Assembly (NCBI RefSeq): GCF_029852145.1
Contig: NC_079978.1
Coordinates: forward strand, 10,476,801 to 10,540,800
Direction of reading: 5' to 3'
DNA: 64,000 nt
DNA from: Microplitis mediator
Lineage: Eukaryota; Arthropoda; Insecta; Hymenoptera; Braconidae
In this document: positions 21,837-31,537 of the stretch, piece after piece
Layout of the letters: every line of letters begins with the position of its first letter
Numbering within the stretch: the first letter of the stretch is position 1
Notes under the pieces: generated by a model
Told to the model about the DNA's origin: nothing
Database searches by the model: none
Seen by the model: only the letters and a program-made list of their open reading frames with translations
Position numbers and translations under genes: made by a program

Positions 21837-22331
21837 TTACAAAAGGAACGTTTTTTGTTGATCTCGTAGCCACTGCCTTAGGCAGATTGCGTTAGTCAGT
21901 GCGCAGTAATAGTTCTTTCTTTGTCCGTGTGTTGTACAGGTGGTTGATGATGTTCGAATAACGTCGAACTTGGGGCAATTATATTTCCTGGTTTCTAGAT
22001 TCACTATATCACGTTTCAATACTTGCTGTAGATAAGTGGCCTTGATTTCTCCCCTTGTGAAGATTGTGCGAGCGTTCCTTGCGTATCTCTTTATGATTTT
22101 TAACACTTGGTGGAGTTGAGTGTCACCTTCTGACCAATGAATACCGTGATGCTTGGAAGTAACCCAATCGTTTCTTTCACGAATCTTAGGTGATAGTTTG
22201 TGGTACGGAAAAGGTTGCTCGACTATCCAGTGACCCAGAATATCTTCAGTGGTTGCAACTAAAGCGATTTCTTTTGGAGTAAATTCTCCTTTATTGTCCC
22301 AGAATCCTTGGATGTCGATCACTATGTCCAT
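21837..22331 (-). CDS. 164-aa accessory ORF of element B, DIQGF-type protein, possibly RNase H-fold
   Basis: An ATG-started ORF, six bases after the preceding ORF. It opens DIVIDIQGF and soon has KEIALV, then GHWIVEQPFPYHKL, HHGIHWSEGD, a central FTRGEIKATYL, and a tail with C-x2-H...YCALTNAICLRQW. This order of phrases recalls a widespread arthropod protein family that I know only as uncharacterised. Its opening D-x-Q-G-F...K-E is reminiscent of the first motif of DEDD exonucleases with Gln in place of Glu. That is recollection and inference; a search is needed. No signal peptide, so it probably acts in the cytosol or nucleus. Confidence 0.6.
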   Translation of the reverse strand: MDIVIDIQGFWDNKGEFTPKEIALVATTEDILGHWIVEQPFPYHKLSPKIRERNDWVTSKHHGIHWSEGDTQLHQVLKIIKRYARNARTIFTRGEIKATYLQQVLKRDIVNLETRKYNCPKFDVIRTSSTTCTTHGQRKNYYCALTNAICLRQWLRDQQKTFLL

Positions 22332-22337
22332 AATACT

Positions 22338-22847
22338 TTAAAAAGTATTATTTTGTAAATGAAAGGAAAAGGTGTTTCTTAAATTCTCGAACCGATTCTT
22401 TAGCGAACTGGTTCTATAACTGGTTCGAATGCAACGGTGTAGAGAGTTTTCCATCCAATATTCTCGCAAAAAGATTTTCCTAAAGTGTCCGTATTGACTG
22501 GCTTGACAAGCTTGATCCAGATCGTCTATGTCCAATGTTAGTGGAAGGGTTATTTTGAAAGATAATAATATCTTTCGGTAAATTCGATGCTCCTCAACCG
22601 GGTCTATATTGTATGCTTCTTCGTTAAGAAAATCGTCGCAGAGGAGGTTATTTCGTAATCGTAGTCTTGTCCGTAGTTTCCTTGTAGCTTGTGCCGCTTT
22701 CCAGTGGTTTCGATGAATCAGGTAACATGTAAGTTCACAAAAATCTTCGAAACTCTGGTTCCAGTTTCTGTGTTGTTGAATCTCAATTATATTAGCGTCT
22801 CTCTCTTCGTCAGTGGTAAGCCTATTCTCGGGGAGACCTTTGCACAT
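22338..22847 (-). CDS. 169-aa accessory ORF of element B, unknown
   Basis: Starts at ATG 22847 and overlaps the end of the second glycoprotein gene by 61 bases in another frame; six bases separate its stop from the next ATG. The protein is charged and helical (HRNWNQSFEDFCELTCYLIH, RKLRTRLRLRNN), with no membrane segment, and ends in a basic/Asn-rich tail. The run of three ORFs with minimal gaps after env suggests accessory genes expressed from one or more subgenomic mRNAs. No family recognised. Confidence 0.6.
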   Translation of the reverse strand: MCKGLPENRLTTDEERDANIIEIQQHRNWNQSFEDFCELTCYLIHRNHWKAAQATRKLRTRLRLRNNLLCDDFLNEEAYNIDPVEEHRIYRKILLSFKITLPLTLDIDDLDQACQASQYGHFRKIFLREYWMENSLHRCIRTSYRTSSLKNRFENLRNTFSFHLQNNTF

Positions 22848-24697
22848 AACTTACGTTCATCAGAGTTGAGTGATTCCAAATTTTCGTGGAGGTCGTAGCA
22901 TTGTTGATAACTTACGCTGGATTCTATTGTTGAAGATTTATTCCTAGTATAACAGAAAATTAAATTGTAAGTTAGTCTCCTAGTTAAAAATATTAAGTAT
23001 CCAGCTAAAATTAATGAAGTAATTAGCATTCCATGCAGGAGGTAATTTGGTGGACGTTTGTCCTCTTTGGGCAATTTAGGAGTTCGTAATTCTCTCTTTA
23101 CTTGACTCAAGGTGAAGTCGTAAGATAGAAATCCATATGAGTCGATGAGAGATACTTTCGTAGAACTGTCGTTTGTGTAATTGATTGAGTTGAGAGGTTC
23201 GTAATCGCGTATTTCCGGAAATAATTGTGTTACATTGAGTCCTATGGTGGGTTGTTGTTGGAGTTGAATCTCAAGATCGGAATCCGCAGATCCGATCAAG
23301 TTTACATAGCCAATTCTTATAGAGGCCTCCGGACTCAAACTTAAGGTTCCCGTGCCAGATATATTTATGTATTCTGTAGATTTTCTTGGGTGTTGGACTT
23401 GAAGTAAGCTCAGATGCGGGATAGAGTAAATCCAACCTTTAATGTCTTCTAAGGATTTCCAATATAAGTAGTGGGTCTTGCTTAACCTTATGTCACATCT
23501 CTGAAATGATTCGAGATCTGAGTTGGCGAGTAGGTCAGCTTCACACGCAGGATGAACGGCGGTTTCGTATATTACAAAATTGGGTTTGCAAATATAGGAT
23601 CTTTCAAATTTTTGGCATCGTTTAAGCTCATCCTCTTGAATCAGCGAGTAGCTTTCGTGGTTTGTAGACATCATCAGGTAGTCAGATCGGGGTTGGATAT
23701 AGGCCGAACCCTTGGTGTTGTTTCCAAAAGTCTGTTGAACTGGATAGGCGTGAAGTTTGTACAAGTTGTATTTTGATGATCGTATTAGTGGTATTCGAAG
23801 TGTCAAGATAAATTTATCGTTGAGCGATTCGTACTCAACTTTCATTAACTGAGAAGCTTTTTCATTATAGAGGTCTTTAACAGTTATAGGAAATTGATGT
23901 TGTGGATTATTTTTGTTGAATTTTCCCATGGCTTCTGAGATTTTCCTCGGGCTGAGAATTCTTGGAGGGATGGTTCCAGCTAAAGCGAAATTAATTGCTT
24001 CCAGAATGTCTTCCATATGAGTTCGGTAGTCCTCGAAACAGTTTCGAGCTTGGACACTCCAAGAACTCAATCGCATAACGTAGCCTGAATAAGTTACATT
24101 CTCCTTGTTGATTGAACCTTTCATTTCCTTTAGAGGTGCCACGTATTTATAATAATTACCGCGGCGTAAAATTAATTGATACAAATCTTCGTATAGATCT
24201 GAGTGGATTATTTGTGCGTTCCTTTCGAGAAGAATTGAGTCGTTGGGGTTAGAAGTAAGAATTATCTTATTGAAATTATCGAGATAATGTTGAAGAATAG
24301 CTAATTTATTCTGTTCGACCAATGATGATCGATTATTTACTTGTCCAGAGCCGACCAACCGTCTTATTAACTTCATTCGCTCAGTTGATTCTCGAATGAT
24401 GCGCTTGTAGTCGTCAAGTTGTATGTAGTGCCTGCAGTCATCTTTTTGAATTGTCGATTGACAGTATTCATTCAGGAGGTTTATTTCCATATCCATTGTA
24501 TTTGGGAGCTGTTGTTCATGAAAACCTAGGTCTACTACGGTGATTAGCTTCCATTCGTCTTGGGTAAAGTGGATATTGGCAAGATGTTCATAGTAGAGTC
24601 CCGAACTAGGTTCCAGTGGCTTCAAATGAACAGCACTTCCTTTCACATTGCTTATGGTGGTGATGAAGGTCAGGATTATCTTGATCAGGGTTTCCAT
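22787..24697 (-). CDS. env: Second envelope gene of element B: F-type glycoprotein without visible cleavage site
   Basis: A 636-aa type I membrane glycoprotein: N-terminal signal (IKIILTFITTI), large ectodomain with several N-x-[ST] sites, one transmembrane helix near residues 555-580 (HGMLITSLILAGYLIFL), and a cytoplasmic tail. The opening SSGLYYEHLANIHFTQDEW and the segments FILTLRIPLI, DELKRCQ and CEADLL match the layout of baculovirus-F/errantivirus env proteins. Unlike element A's env, the region before the coil (KLIRRLVGSG, about residue 110) has no R-x-[KR]-R and no hydrophobic fusion peptide. It follows glycoprotein 1 after 115 bases. It may serve attachment or assembly rather than fusion; that is inference. 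Confidence 0.75.
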   Translation of the reverse strand: METLIKIILTFITTISNVKGSAVHLKPLEPSSGLYYEHLANIHFTQDEWKLITVVDLGFHEQQLPNTMDMEINLLNEYCQSTIQKDDCRHYIQLDDYKRIIRESTERMKLIRRLVGSGQVNNRSSLVEQNKLAILQHYLDNFNKIILTSNPNDSILLERNAQIIHSDLYEDLYQLILRRGNYYKYVAPLKEMKGSINKENVTYSGYVMRLSSWSVQARNCFEDYRTHMEDILEAINFALAGTIPPRILSPRKISEAMGKFNKNNPQHQFPITVKDLYNEKASQLMKVEYESLNDKFILTLRIPLIRSSKYNLYKLHAYPVQQTFGNNTKGSAYIQPRSDYLMMSTNHESYSLIQEDELKRCQKFERSYICKPNFVIYETAVHPACEADLLANSDLESFQRCDIRLSKTHYLYWKSLEDIKGWIYSIPHLSLLQVQHPRKSTEYINISGTGTLSLSPEASIRIGYVNLIGSADSDLEIQLQQQPTIGLNVTQLFPEIRDYEPLNSINYTNDSSTKVSLIDSYGFLSYDFTLSQVKRELRTPKLPKEDKRPPNYLLHGMLITSLILAGYLIFLTRRLTYNLIFCYTRNKSSTIESSVSYQQCYDLHENLESLNSDERKLCAKVSPRIGLPLTKRETLI

Positions 24698-24812
24698 GTT
24701 GATGATGATTGCACTAAAATTATTACTTTAATTTTTACTGTATTCTTGGGATTTGAGAAACTTAATTTAATCTTAAGGTTAGATTTTAAAGACGAAAGTG
24801 GCATGCATGAGG

Positions 24813-26909
24813 TTAGTTTGGAGGTTGTCGTGTATTCTCGGGTTCGGTTCTAGGTTCACGAGGATCCAGGTCAGGAGGAAAGTTATATTGTGTACCGACT
24901 GTTCTAGGAGCAGCGTAAATTACTTCTCTAGTGTGGTTGGGTGGTGCGTACGGCAAGTACGGGTAAATATTTTGATTGGTGATGACGTTGGATTTTTCTT
25001 TCTCCGCTAGCTCTACGTTTTCAGGCGTGGTATTTTTACCAGTCTTGGGTAGATGTAGTAGGAGATTAGTGACAGAGTCCCAAAATGCTCCAATTAACCA
25101 TATACTCCATCCGTATAGAGTATGTAATGCATATCCATGAATCAATGTGTCTATTGCGAATTTAATTGCCTTGAATGTGAGATATACTCCAAAGAGTGTT
25201 ACGCTGAAGGTACCCACCGTGTTGAAGAAATTATACACTTTTCCCCAAGCTTTAGCTAGAGATAGCCTTATAGCTTCTTCATCAATAAAATTATTAATCT
25301 TGATGGTACTATCAGCTACAGACTGTCCTGTTGCTCCTCTGGCGATGGTGTTTAATACAGCCGTTCTTTCCAATGGGAACATCATGTAGTCTTTTAATTT
25401 TACGATGTCGTTGTCGGAGTAAATTCCTCCTGTTGCTAGTCCTTGAGCTGGTACATACTTCCAGGAGTGATTTGTGGAAGCTGTGAGTTGTTCTGGACTT
25501 GGTACCGAAGAGAGTTTAGGATTTAATTCATACCATGAGTCTTCCAGTCGATACATAGGTGCCAATAAAGGGTTGCAGTCTATCTGCGTTCCAGTTTTAA
25601 TTAGTATGTGAGTTCGTGGTAACATATAGTATGTGTCGTTACCTTTTAGTACAGGTAATTCTTGATAGCATTCTCTTGTATCTCGTCTTCTTACATCTAC
25701 TGCTATACACTTAGCGAATCTTATTACTTCACCTGAGACGTGAGCAATATATCCTGGTTTCTTCATGAATTGGAATGCAAATTCATCAGGTGCTAACGTA
25801 GCTATAATAAGTGCATTTTGTAAAACCTTCTTTTCCAGCTCACATTCCTGTCTGATCATATCGTTGTACAGCATCATAATCTGGTTGTGAAGGTGGCGTT
25901 CTAGATATACAAATTTAGTGTTGACGTAAGTGAAAAGATCCATAGATTGCGTATCTATTCTGTTGGCGTCGTTGAAAAATTCGCTATTTTCGGAGTCGAG
26001 TATGAAGAGTCTAGGATGTTCAGTCTTGATCAGTTTGGTGGCGCAGTTTGCAATATGACCCTTCGTTGTTAGTGCAAATGTTACGCCTCCAGTAGTAACT
26101 GAATATACTTCTTCTCCGAATTTCCTATTGACGTGATCTTGTATCTTGTTAGCTGTTCCTTCATAGAGTATTGAGAACTTGCGTGAGTTGCACTGGTCAG
26201 GCGGTAGCAAGTCCCAGAAGGTGTTTCCTCCTTCGATGTCCATACATTTTCCTTGTTGATATTTGCATCGTACTCCAGATCGTAATATTACTTCATTTTG
26301 ATCCAGATTAATGGGAGTGTAGTAGTCTTGTAAAGTGAAAGTAGCATGTCCAGTTACGGTGACCTTTTCCCATTTGCCGTAAGGATCGGCATATGATCCC
26401 TTTGTACAACCACCACCGGCGGTGAATGAACCTGCTAGGGTGATCGGGAATCTAGTCGTTGCGTTTTTCTGAACACCTGCAAGTGTAGTATCTCGGTACA
26501 TGAAAAGTCCACTATCATGAACCGATTTGCAAACTTGATGACTTAATTCTTGCATAAACTCCATATTATTGCTCGTTTCTCCAAACAAGTGGTCAAGTAC
26601 ACCACAATGAAAAATGGTTCGTTGAATGGAGAGTTTGCACTGAATAACTTTTATAAGAGAGAAACTACTGGATTGCAACAGTTGGACTTTGGTGGTTTTA
26701 ATCGTTGGTTTCGCGGTAGGCACATTGCAATCTTTGATATCTAGTAGGGATAATGAAGTAACGTTTATTGATGGGGTCCCACAGTCGTATGCCACAAATC
26801 CGTACGTCAATCGGACAGCTGACGTTACCCAGAGGATGAATTTTATCCACCCCATGGTGCTCGGATTTTTACTCGTTTTACCTGGAGTAATTTTATATAA
26901 CTGAAACAT
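24813..26909 (-). CDS. First envelope gene of element B: class III (chuvirus-type) glycoprotein, tentative
   Basis: A 698-codon ORF. The likely start is the internal ATG at 26855 (MGWIKFILW), which begins a clean signal peptide, because the first ATG lies inside a splice acceptor. The mature N-terminus has FVAYDCGTPSIN and SLLDIKDC, a Cys pattern I associate with the gB-like glycoproteins of chuviruses and their captured copies in insect retroelements. About 20 Cys, many glycosylation sites, a membrane-active C-terminal region (residues about 555-625, several hydrophobic stretches), and a Pro-rich tail with YPYLPYAPP. It stands in the env position just after pol. The viral family is my best reading; another rhabdo-like source cannot be excluded. 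Confidence 0.65.
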   Translation of the reverse strand: MFQLYKITPGKTSKNPSTMGWIKFILWVTSAVRLTYGFVAYDCGTPSINVTSLSLLDIKDCNVPTAKPTIKTTKVQLLQSSSFSLIKVIQCKLSIQRTIFHCGVLDHLFGETSNNMEFMQELSHQVCKSVHDSGLFMYRDTTLAGVQKNATTRFPITLAGSFTAGGGCTKGSYADPYGKWEKVTVTGHATFTLQDYYTPINLDQNEVILRSGVRCKYQQGKCMDIEGGNTFWDLLPPDQCNSRKFSILYEGTANKIQDHVNRKFGEEVYSVTTGGVTFALTTKGHIANCATKLIKTEHPRLFILDSENSEFFNDANRIDTQSMDLFTYVNTKFVYLERHLHNQIMMLYNDMIRQECELEKKVLQNALIIATLAPDEFAFQFMKKPGYIAHVSGEVIRFAKCIAVDVRRRDTRECYQELPVLKGNDTYYMLPRTHILIKTGTQIDCNPLLAPMYRLEDSWYELNPKLSSVPSPEQLTASTNHSWKYVPAQGLATGGIYSDNDIVKLKDYMMFPLERTAVLNTIARGATGQSVADSTIKINNFIDEEAIRLSLAKAWGKVYNFFNTVGTFSVTLFGVYLTFKAIKFAIDTLIHGYALHTLYGWSIWLIGAFWDSVTNLLLHLPKTGKNTTPENVELAEKEKSNVITNQNIYPYLPYAPPNHTREVIYAAPRTVGTQYNFPPDLDPREPRTEPENTRQPPN

Positions 26910-26920
26910 AACGATTAGTA
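26901..26920 (-). promoter_or_regulatory. Splice acceptor and branch point before glycoprotein 1
   Basis: On the minus strand TACTAAT (26920-26914) is followed by ATGTTTCAG ending at 26901. This is a good branch point and acceptor pair between the pol stop and the glycoprotein start. It implies that the glycoprotein is made from a spliced mRNA, as env is in errantiviruses. The donor would lie in the leader or gag and was not identified. Confidence 0.5.
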
Positions 26921-26944
26921 GGACATACAGGAAATAGTAATATT

Positions 26945-29900
26945 TTAATCAGATTGTGTGTCAGTGTTAGTATTAGTAGAATCTCTAGTATTACAGATTT
27001 TCAACTTATCTATGTGTTTAAGAGAACGTTTGCCCTTTTCATCTTCTATTATAGCTGTGTTATTTTCTAACAATTCAGCTATAATATACGGGCCTTTATA
27101 GTGTGAATCGAATTTACCTTTCCGAGGTTCTTTTATAGCATAGACCTGATCTCCAACATTCAAAGTACAGGGGTTCAGGTGAGCGTCGTAGTAACGTTTA
27201 GAGCGGTGTTTAGATTTAATTAAGTTCGATGCCGCAAAATGTCTCATGTCATCCATACGGTTGACTAAGTCGTGTAAATAAGTTCCATAAGTTTCGGTTT
27301 TGTCGGGAGGTGGAAAAGAACTGGGTATACGCGCTCTTTTACCGTATATAAGTTCGAAAGGGGTGAAATTAGTGGATTCATGTACAGAGATATTATATGA
27401 AAACATTGCGAAGGGAATGAGTTTGTCCCAATCTTCATATTTATCTACGTAATGTTTGATAAATTCTGCCAATACTATGTGACTACGCTCTAGGGATCCA
27501 TTAGTTTGTGGATGGTACCCTGAGGTAGTTACTTGTTTAATTTTAAAAAGCTTGGCTAGGTGGTGAAATATTTTACCAACAAACGATCTACCTTGATCGC
27601 TTAATATTACGCGAGGTGACCCAAACTGAATAATTACATGACGAGCGAGTGCGTCTGCAATTGTCTCAGCCTTTATGTTTGGTATTGGTACTGCTACGCA
27701 ATATTTTGTGAGATTGTCTTGCACAGTGAGGATATGCATATTACCTGATGGTGTTTGAGGCAGTGGTCCCACTGTGTCTATTGAGATTTTGTCGAAGGGC
27801 TCTGCAGGAGTGTCTGTGATGATCATTGGTTCCTTAGTCTTGATGCGGACTAATTTCTGCTCTTGACAACTTCTGCAGGTGCGAATAAATTCTGTAATGT
27901 CGTCTCTCATGTTTGGCCAGTAAAAACGTTCACGAATTCTTCTATAAGTTTTAGTGATACCTTTATGGCCACCTGTTAGGCTCTCGTGATATTCCGCGAT
28001 GATATCTTTGCGGACATCTTCGTCTGGAATGGTTACACTTCCATGGCAAATGGTGAGTGAACATTCACAGTCATCTAAGCATTCCTTGAGGACGTCAGTA
28101 ACGAGTGACTGGCTTAAGCCTTCAAGCATATCTCCTGGTTTTGAGATTCGCAAAGTTTTTATGCCGTAGTGGTTCAATACGTTTTTGACGGTTTTTAACA
28201 CATCCTTCAATTCTTGTATGGAAAATGAGTCAAAGTGATTTTTCTTTAACACTGCACTAAGGATTTTATGTTTACCGTGTTGTGATATTAATACTTGATT
28301 AATTTTTGGCTTCTTTAATTTCAAATCCTGTGGATCTATCTTGTCTGTTTCTATTAGTAGTCGTGATGTGATAGTTGTAAGTTCACAATCAGCAGAGATA
28401 AAATGCAAATAATTATCCCTGAAGTATGTTAAGTTTTCATTCGTTGTGTGCAAGGATATTTTACTTTCATTATTCTTCATTCCTGGATAAAACAATTCAC
28501 AAGGAACAGTTTCAGCTACAGATTTCTTTTGTCTCGGTTGTGGTCGTTGTACTTCTTCATCCGTATCTGTACTTGAATAAATTTCGTCGATAGTTGGTAA
28601 ATTAGGTAAATTGGGTAGATTAGCCCATCGTCTGCTTGCTGCTTCCCTTGGTATTATTTCATCTCTGTCTGATTCTGTTGTTGATCCTTCTGAGGTAACT
28701 GCAGGAGTCGATCGTCCTACAGGATGTCGAAAGGTTACGTTAGATGGTCTGTGGGATTGTGCTTCGGGTTGCCTAGTTGGAAGTGGCGATTCGTAAGTCG
28801 GATCTTCAGCACGTGGGTCCCAGTAATAGTTTTCATTTCCTGAGGATGGTCCAGGTGATACTTCAATAACATTTCTAGGCAGTGGATTTTGTATTGGTTC
28901 AGTTAGCGCAGGTGTTTCTTCGCCTTGCGGATTATTTACGTATGTAAGTTGATAGTCAGTTGGTCGAGTTTTTGTAGATAGTGGTCCTGGTTTCTCAGAA
29001 TTTTTGGAAGGTGGTACGCGATTACTAGCAAGGCTCGGAAAAGCACTATCCCTAGCATGCGGTACTGGTGGTATCGGGTCGCTTGATTGAACGGTGGCTG
29101 GTTGTTTCCGAGGTCGACCAGGTTTACGTTTTTCTGGTATCGGAATATCAGCAATAGTTTTTGCGCGTCTAATAGGAGGTGGATGTGCTAGCGAGGGATT
29201 ACTTGCTATTCTTCGCATCCTCACTCTCTCACCTATAGTACTGGCGTTTGCCTCTGCTGCTTTTATAGCGGATGATCGTAGTCGTTCTAAATGTTTGGCA
29301 ATTGAACTGGACTGTCTCGCAGCTGTTTCAGATTTTCCTGTGGGAATTATAGGCATAACAACAGGATTTCGTGATAGTGCGTCTGCATTTACATTCAATC
29401 TTCCTGGTTTATAATAGAAGACATATTCGTACTCTCTTAATCTCGTTCTCCATCGAACTAACCGTTGTACTGGTGGCTTGACGGAGTCGATCCATTTTAA
29501 AGGTTCGTGATCACAGACGAGAGTGAATCTTCGTCCATATAGGTACGGTCGAAAATGTAAAATACCGTAAATAACTGCTAAACATTCTTTTTCAGTTGTT
29601 GTGTAATTTCGCTCTGCATTTTTGAGGAGTCTTGATAGATAAGCAATTGGTCTGTCCTCACCAATTTTTCCTTGGCTTAACACAGCGCCAATAGCGAGAT
29701 CTGAAGCGTCAGTGGTAAGAATAAATGGTTGAGAAAAGTCGGGATATTGCAAAACTGGAGATGTACATAATGCTTTGCGTAGATCGTCGAAACTTTCTTG
29801 TTGAGCTGAGGTCCAGTTGAATGGATTATCCTTTTTCAGTAATTCTGTCAATGGTTTCGCACGGCCTGAGAAGTTCTCGATGAAGCGACGATAATATCCA

Positions 29901-31537
29901 GCTAGGCCAAGAAATTGTCTGATGTTCGTAACTGTCTTGGGTCTTGGGAATTTTTCGATGGCTTCAGTCTTCTTTGGGTCTGGACGTACGCCGCCATTGC
30001 CAATAATGTGACCAAGATATGCAACTTCAAGGTTTAAAAATTCACACTTATCTGATTGTAAGACTAGGTTGGCTTGTTCTAGTCGATTGAAGAGTCGTCG
30101 GACACGTACGCCGTGCTCTTCGAGTGATGATGCAAAGATAACGACGTCGTCGAGATATACAAATAGCTCAACGTCTTGTAGACCTAACAGAACTCTGTCC
30201 ATCAGTCGTTGAAAAGTAGCTGGAGCGTTTTTCAGTCCAAATGGCATTCTGTTATATTCGTAATGACCATTCGGTGTACTGAATGCAGTTTTTGGTTGGT
30301 CTTTTGGATTCATTTTAATTTGATGAAATCCACTGGCCAAGTCGAAAACCGAAAAATATTTTGCTCCTCCTAGTCTATCGAGAATCTCAACTATATTCGG
30401 AAGAGGATAAGCATCGCCTATGGTTTTCTCGTTTAGTTGTCTAAAGTCAATTACCATACGCCAGCGCTTATTACCTTTTGAGTCTGGCTTCTTTGGGACT
30501 ATCCAAAGAGGTGAATTATACGGAGAGACAGATTCAGCTATCACACCGTCATTTAGTAATTTATTTACTTGTCGAGCGATTTCTTCTTTATGTACAGGCG
30601 GGAAACGATACTGACGGACTGATATAGGAATTTCATCAACTGTTGGAATGGAGTGCGTCATCATTGTTGTAGCTGGAAGATCATCTCCAGGAAGGTGAAA
30701 GAGCATTGGAAATTCCTTAATGAGCTCATGCACATGCTCTCTTTCCAATACATTTAAATGATCAAGTCGGAGACTAGCGCATATGCGCTCGAATCTATCT
30801 TGTCCATCTTCCGGTATATCACTATCTTCAGAATCGTCGAAGAAATCCTCTGAACTGCCATCGCATTCAAAGGGAATTATTTCTTGTGGCGGTATGACTA
30901 GTTCTATATCGTCTTCATAGGCATTAATCGCGTAAACATAACAAGTACTGTCTTTATTAGTGACTAAAGCGTTACCTATGAAAATATTTTCGCGAGTTTC
31001 AATGCGGGGTAAAAATCCAGTTTTTAGATCTGTCTTGCAAAGATTGATTGGTATTACTGTTCGAGTTCTGGCTTTTAACAGAAATACTGAGGGTTCGTCT
31101 TCACTCCGAAATACAGTTACAGAAGGTGTATCAAATGGTTCACCTTTGGTATTTTCGAGCGGGATTGGGTGTACGGGTTCGGAATCTGCGACTATGGTGT
31201 TGTGGTGAAAAGATATTTCAACCTTTTCTTTAGTTAGAAAGTCTATGCCGACAATTCCATCGGTTGGAATTGGCAAAGGATTTTCGAGAACGTGAAATTT
31301 CTCGGGGTTTGCGAAAAATGTAATTTCGGTGGTTCCTAAAGTGTCGAGTCGTTCAGTAGTGATTCCTTTTATGGAAACTGAGTCCCAGGTATCGATTACT
31401 GTGCAAGGAGCCAGTGCGTCTTTTCTGATTACATTTATATCAGCACCCGTGTCGACTAAAAAACGAGCTCTGCCGTTTCGCAACTCCGGGGCTGTTAGAG
31501 TAACGACTGGTCCTCTACCCTGGACTTCAGACCACAT
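26945..31537 (-). CDS. pol: pol polyprotein of element B, intact
   Basis: A 1530-aa open frame. Order: retropepsin (FLVDTGADINVI, residue about 25), reverse transcriptase with YLDD near residue 460, RNase H (TTDASDLAIG about 608, TEKECLAVIY), a linker of about 450 residues, then integrase with HHCC zinc domain (about 1175-1220), DDE core (SIDTVGPL, LSDQGRSF, NGSLERSH) and a GPY/F motif (YKGPYII). The linker holds an AT-hook-like KRKPGRPRKQP near residue 805 and, before integrase, the YFRDNYLHF...DCE segment shared with element A. Its ATG overlaps the gag stop as TAATG, in the -1 frame relative to gag. Re-initiation or a frameshift would give Pol; no canonical slippery heptamer is evident. Confidence 0.95.
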   Translation of the reverse strand: MWSEVQGRGPVVTLTAPELRNGRARFLVDTGADINVIRKDALAPCTVIDTWDSVSIKGITTERLDTLGTTEITFFANPEKFHVLENPLPIPTDGIVGIDFLTKEKVEISFHHNTIVADSEPVHPIPLENTKGEPFDTPSVTVFRSEDEPSVFLLKARTRTVIPINLCKTDLKTGFLPRIETRENIFIGNALVTNKDSTCYVYAINAYEDDIELVIPPQEIIPFECDGSSEDFFDDSEDSDIPEDGQDRFERICASLRLDHLNVLEREHVHELIKEFPMLFHLPGDDLPATTMMTHSIPTVDEIPISVRQYRFPPVHKEEIARQVNKLLNDGVIAESVSPYNSPLWIVPKKPDSKGNKRWRMVIDFRQLNEKTIGDAYPLPNIVEILDRLGGAKYFSVFDLASGFHQIKMNPKDQPKTAFSTPNGHYEYNRMPFGLKNAPATFQRLMDRVLLGLQDVELFVYLDDVVIFASSLEEHGVRVRRLFNRLEQANLVLQSDKCEFLNLEVAYLGHIIGNGGVRPDPKKTEAIEKFPRPKTVTNIRQFLGLAGYYRRFIENFSGRAKPLTELLKKDNPFNWTSAQQESFDDLRKALCTSPVLQYPDFSQPFILTTDASDLAIGAVLSQGKIGEDRPIAYLSRLLKNAERNYTTTEKECLAVIYGILHFRPYLYGRRFTLVCDHEPLKWIDSVKPPVQRLVRWRTRLREYEYVFYYKPGRLNVNADALSRNPVVMPIIPTGKSETAARQSSSIAKHLERLRSSAIKAAEANASTIGERVRMRRIASNPSLAHPPPIRRAKTIADIPIPEKRKPGRPRKQPATVQSSDPIPPVPHARDSAFPSLASNRVPPSKNSEKPGPLSTKTRPTDYQLTYVNNPQGEETPALTEPIQNPLPRNVIEVSPGPSSGNENYYWDPRAEDPTYESPLPTRQPEAQSHRPSNVTFRHPVGRSTPAVTSEGSTTESDRDEIIPREAASRRWANLPNLPNLPTIDEIYSSTDTDEEVQRPQPRQKKSVAETVPCELFYPGMKNNESKISLHTTNENLTYFRDNYLHFISADCELTTITSRLLIETDKIDPQDLKLKKPKINQVLISQHGKHKILSAVLKKNHFDSFSIQELKDVLKTVKNVLNHYGIKTLRISKPGDMLEGLSQSLVTDVLKECLDDCECSLTICHGSVTIPDEDVRKDIIAEYHESLTGGHKGITKTYRRIRERFYWPNMRDDITEFIRTCRSCQEQKLVRIKTKEPMIITDTPAEPFDKISIDTVGPLPQTPSGNMHILTVQDNLTKYCVAVPIPNIKAETIADALARHVIIQFGSPRVILSDQGRSFVGKIFHHLAKLFKIKQVTTSGYHPQTNGSLERSHIVLAEFIKHYVDKYEDWDKLIPFAMFSYNISVHESTNFTPFELIYGKRARIPSSFPPPDKTETYGTYLHDLVNRMDDMRHFAASNLIKSKHRSKRYYDAHLNPCTLNVGDQVYAIKEPRKGKFDSHYKGPYIIAELLENNTAIIEDEKGKRSLKHIDKLKICNTRDSTNTNTDTQSD

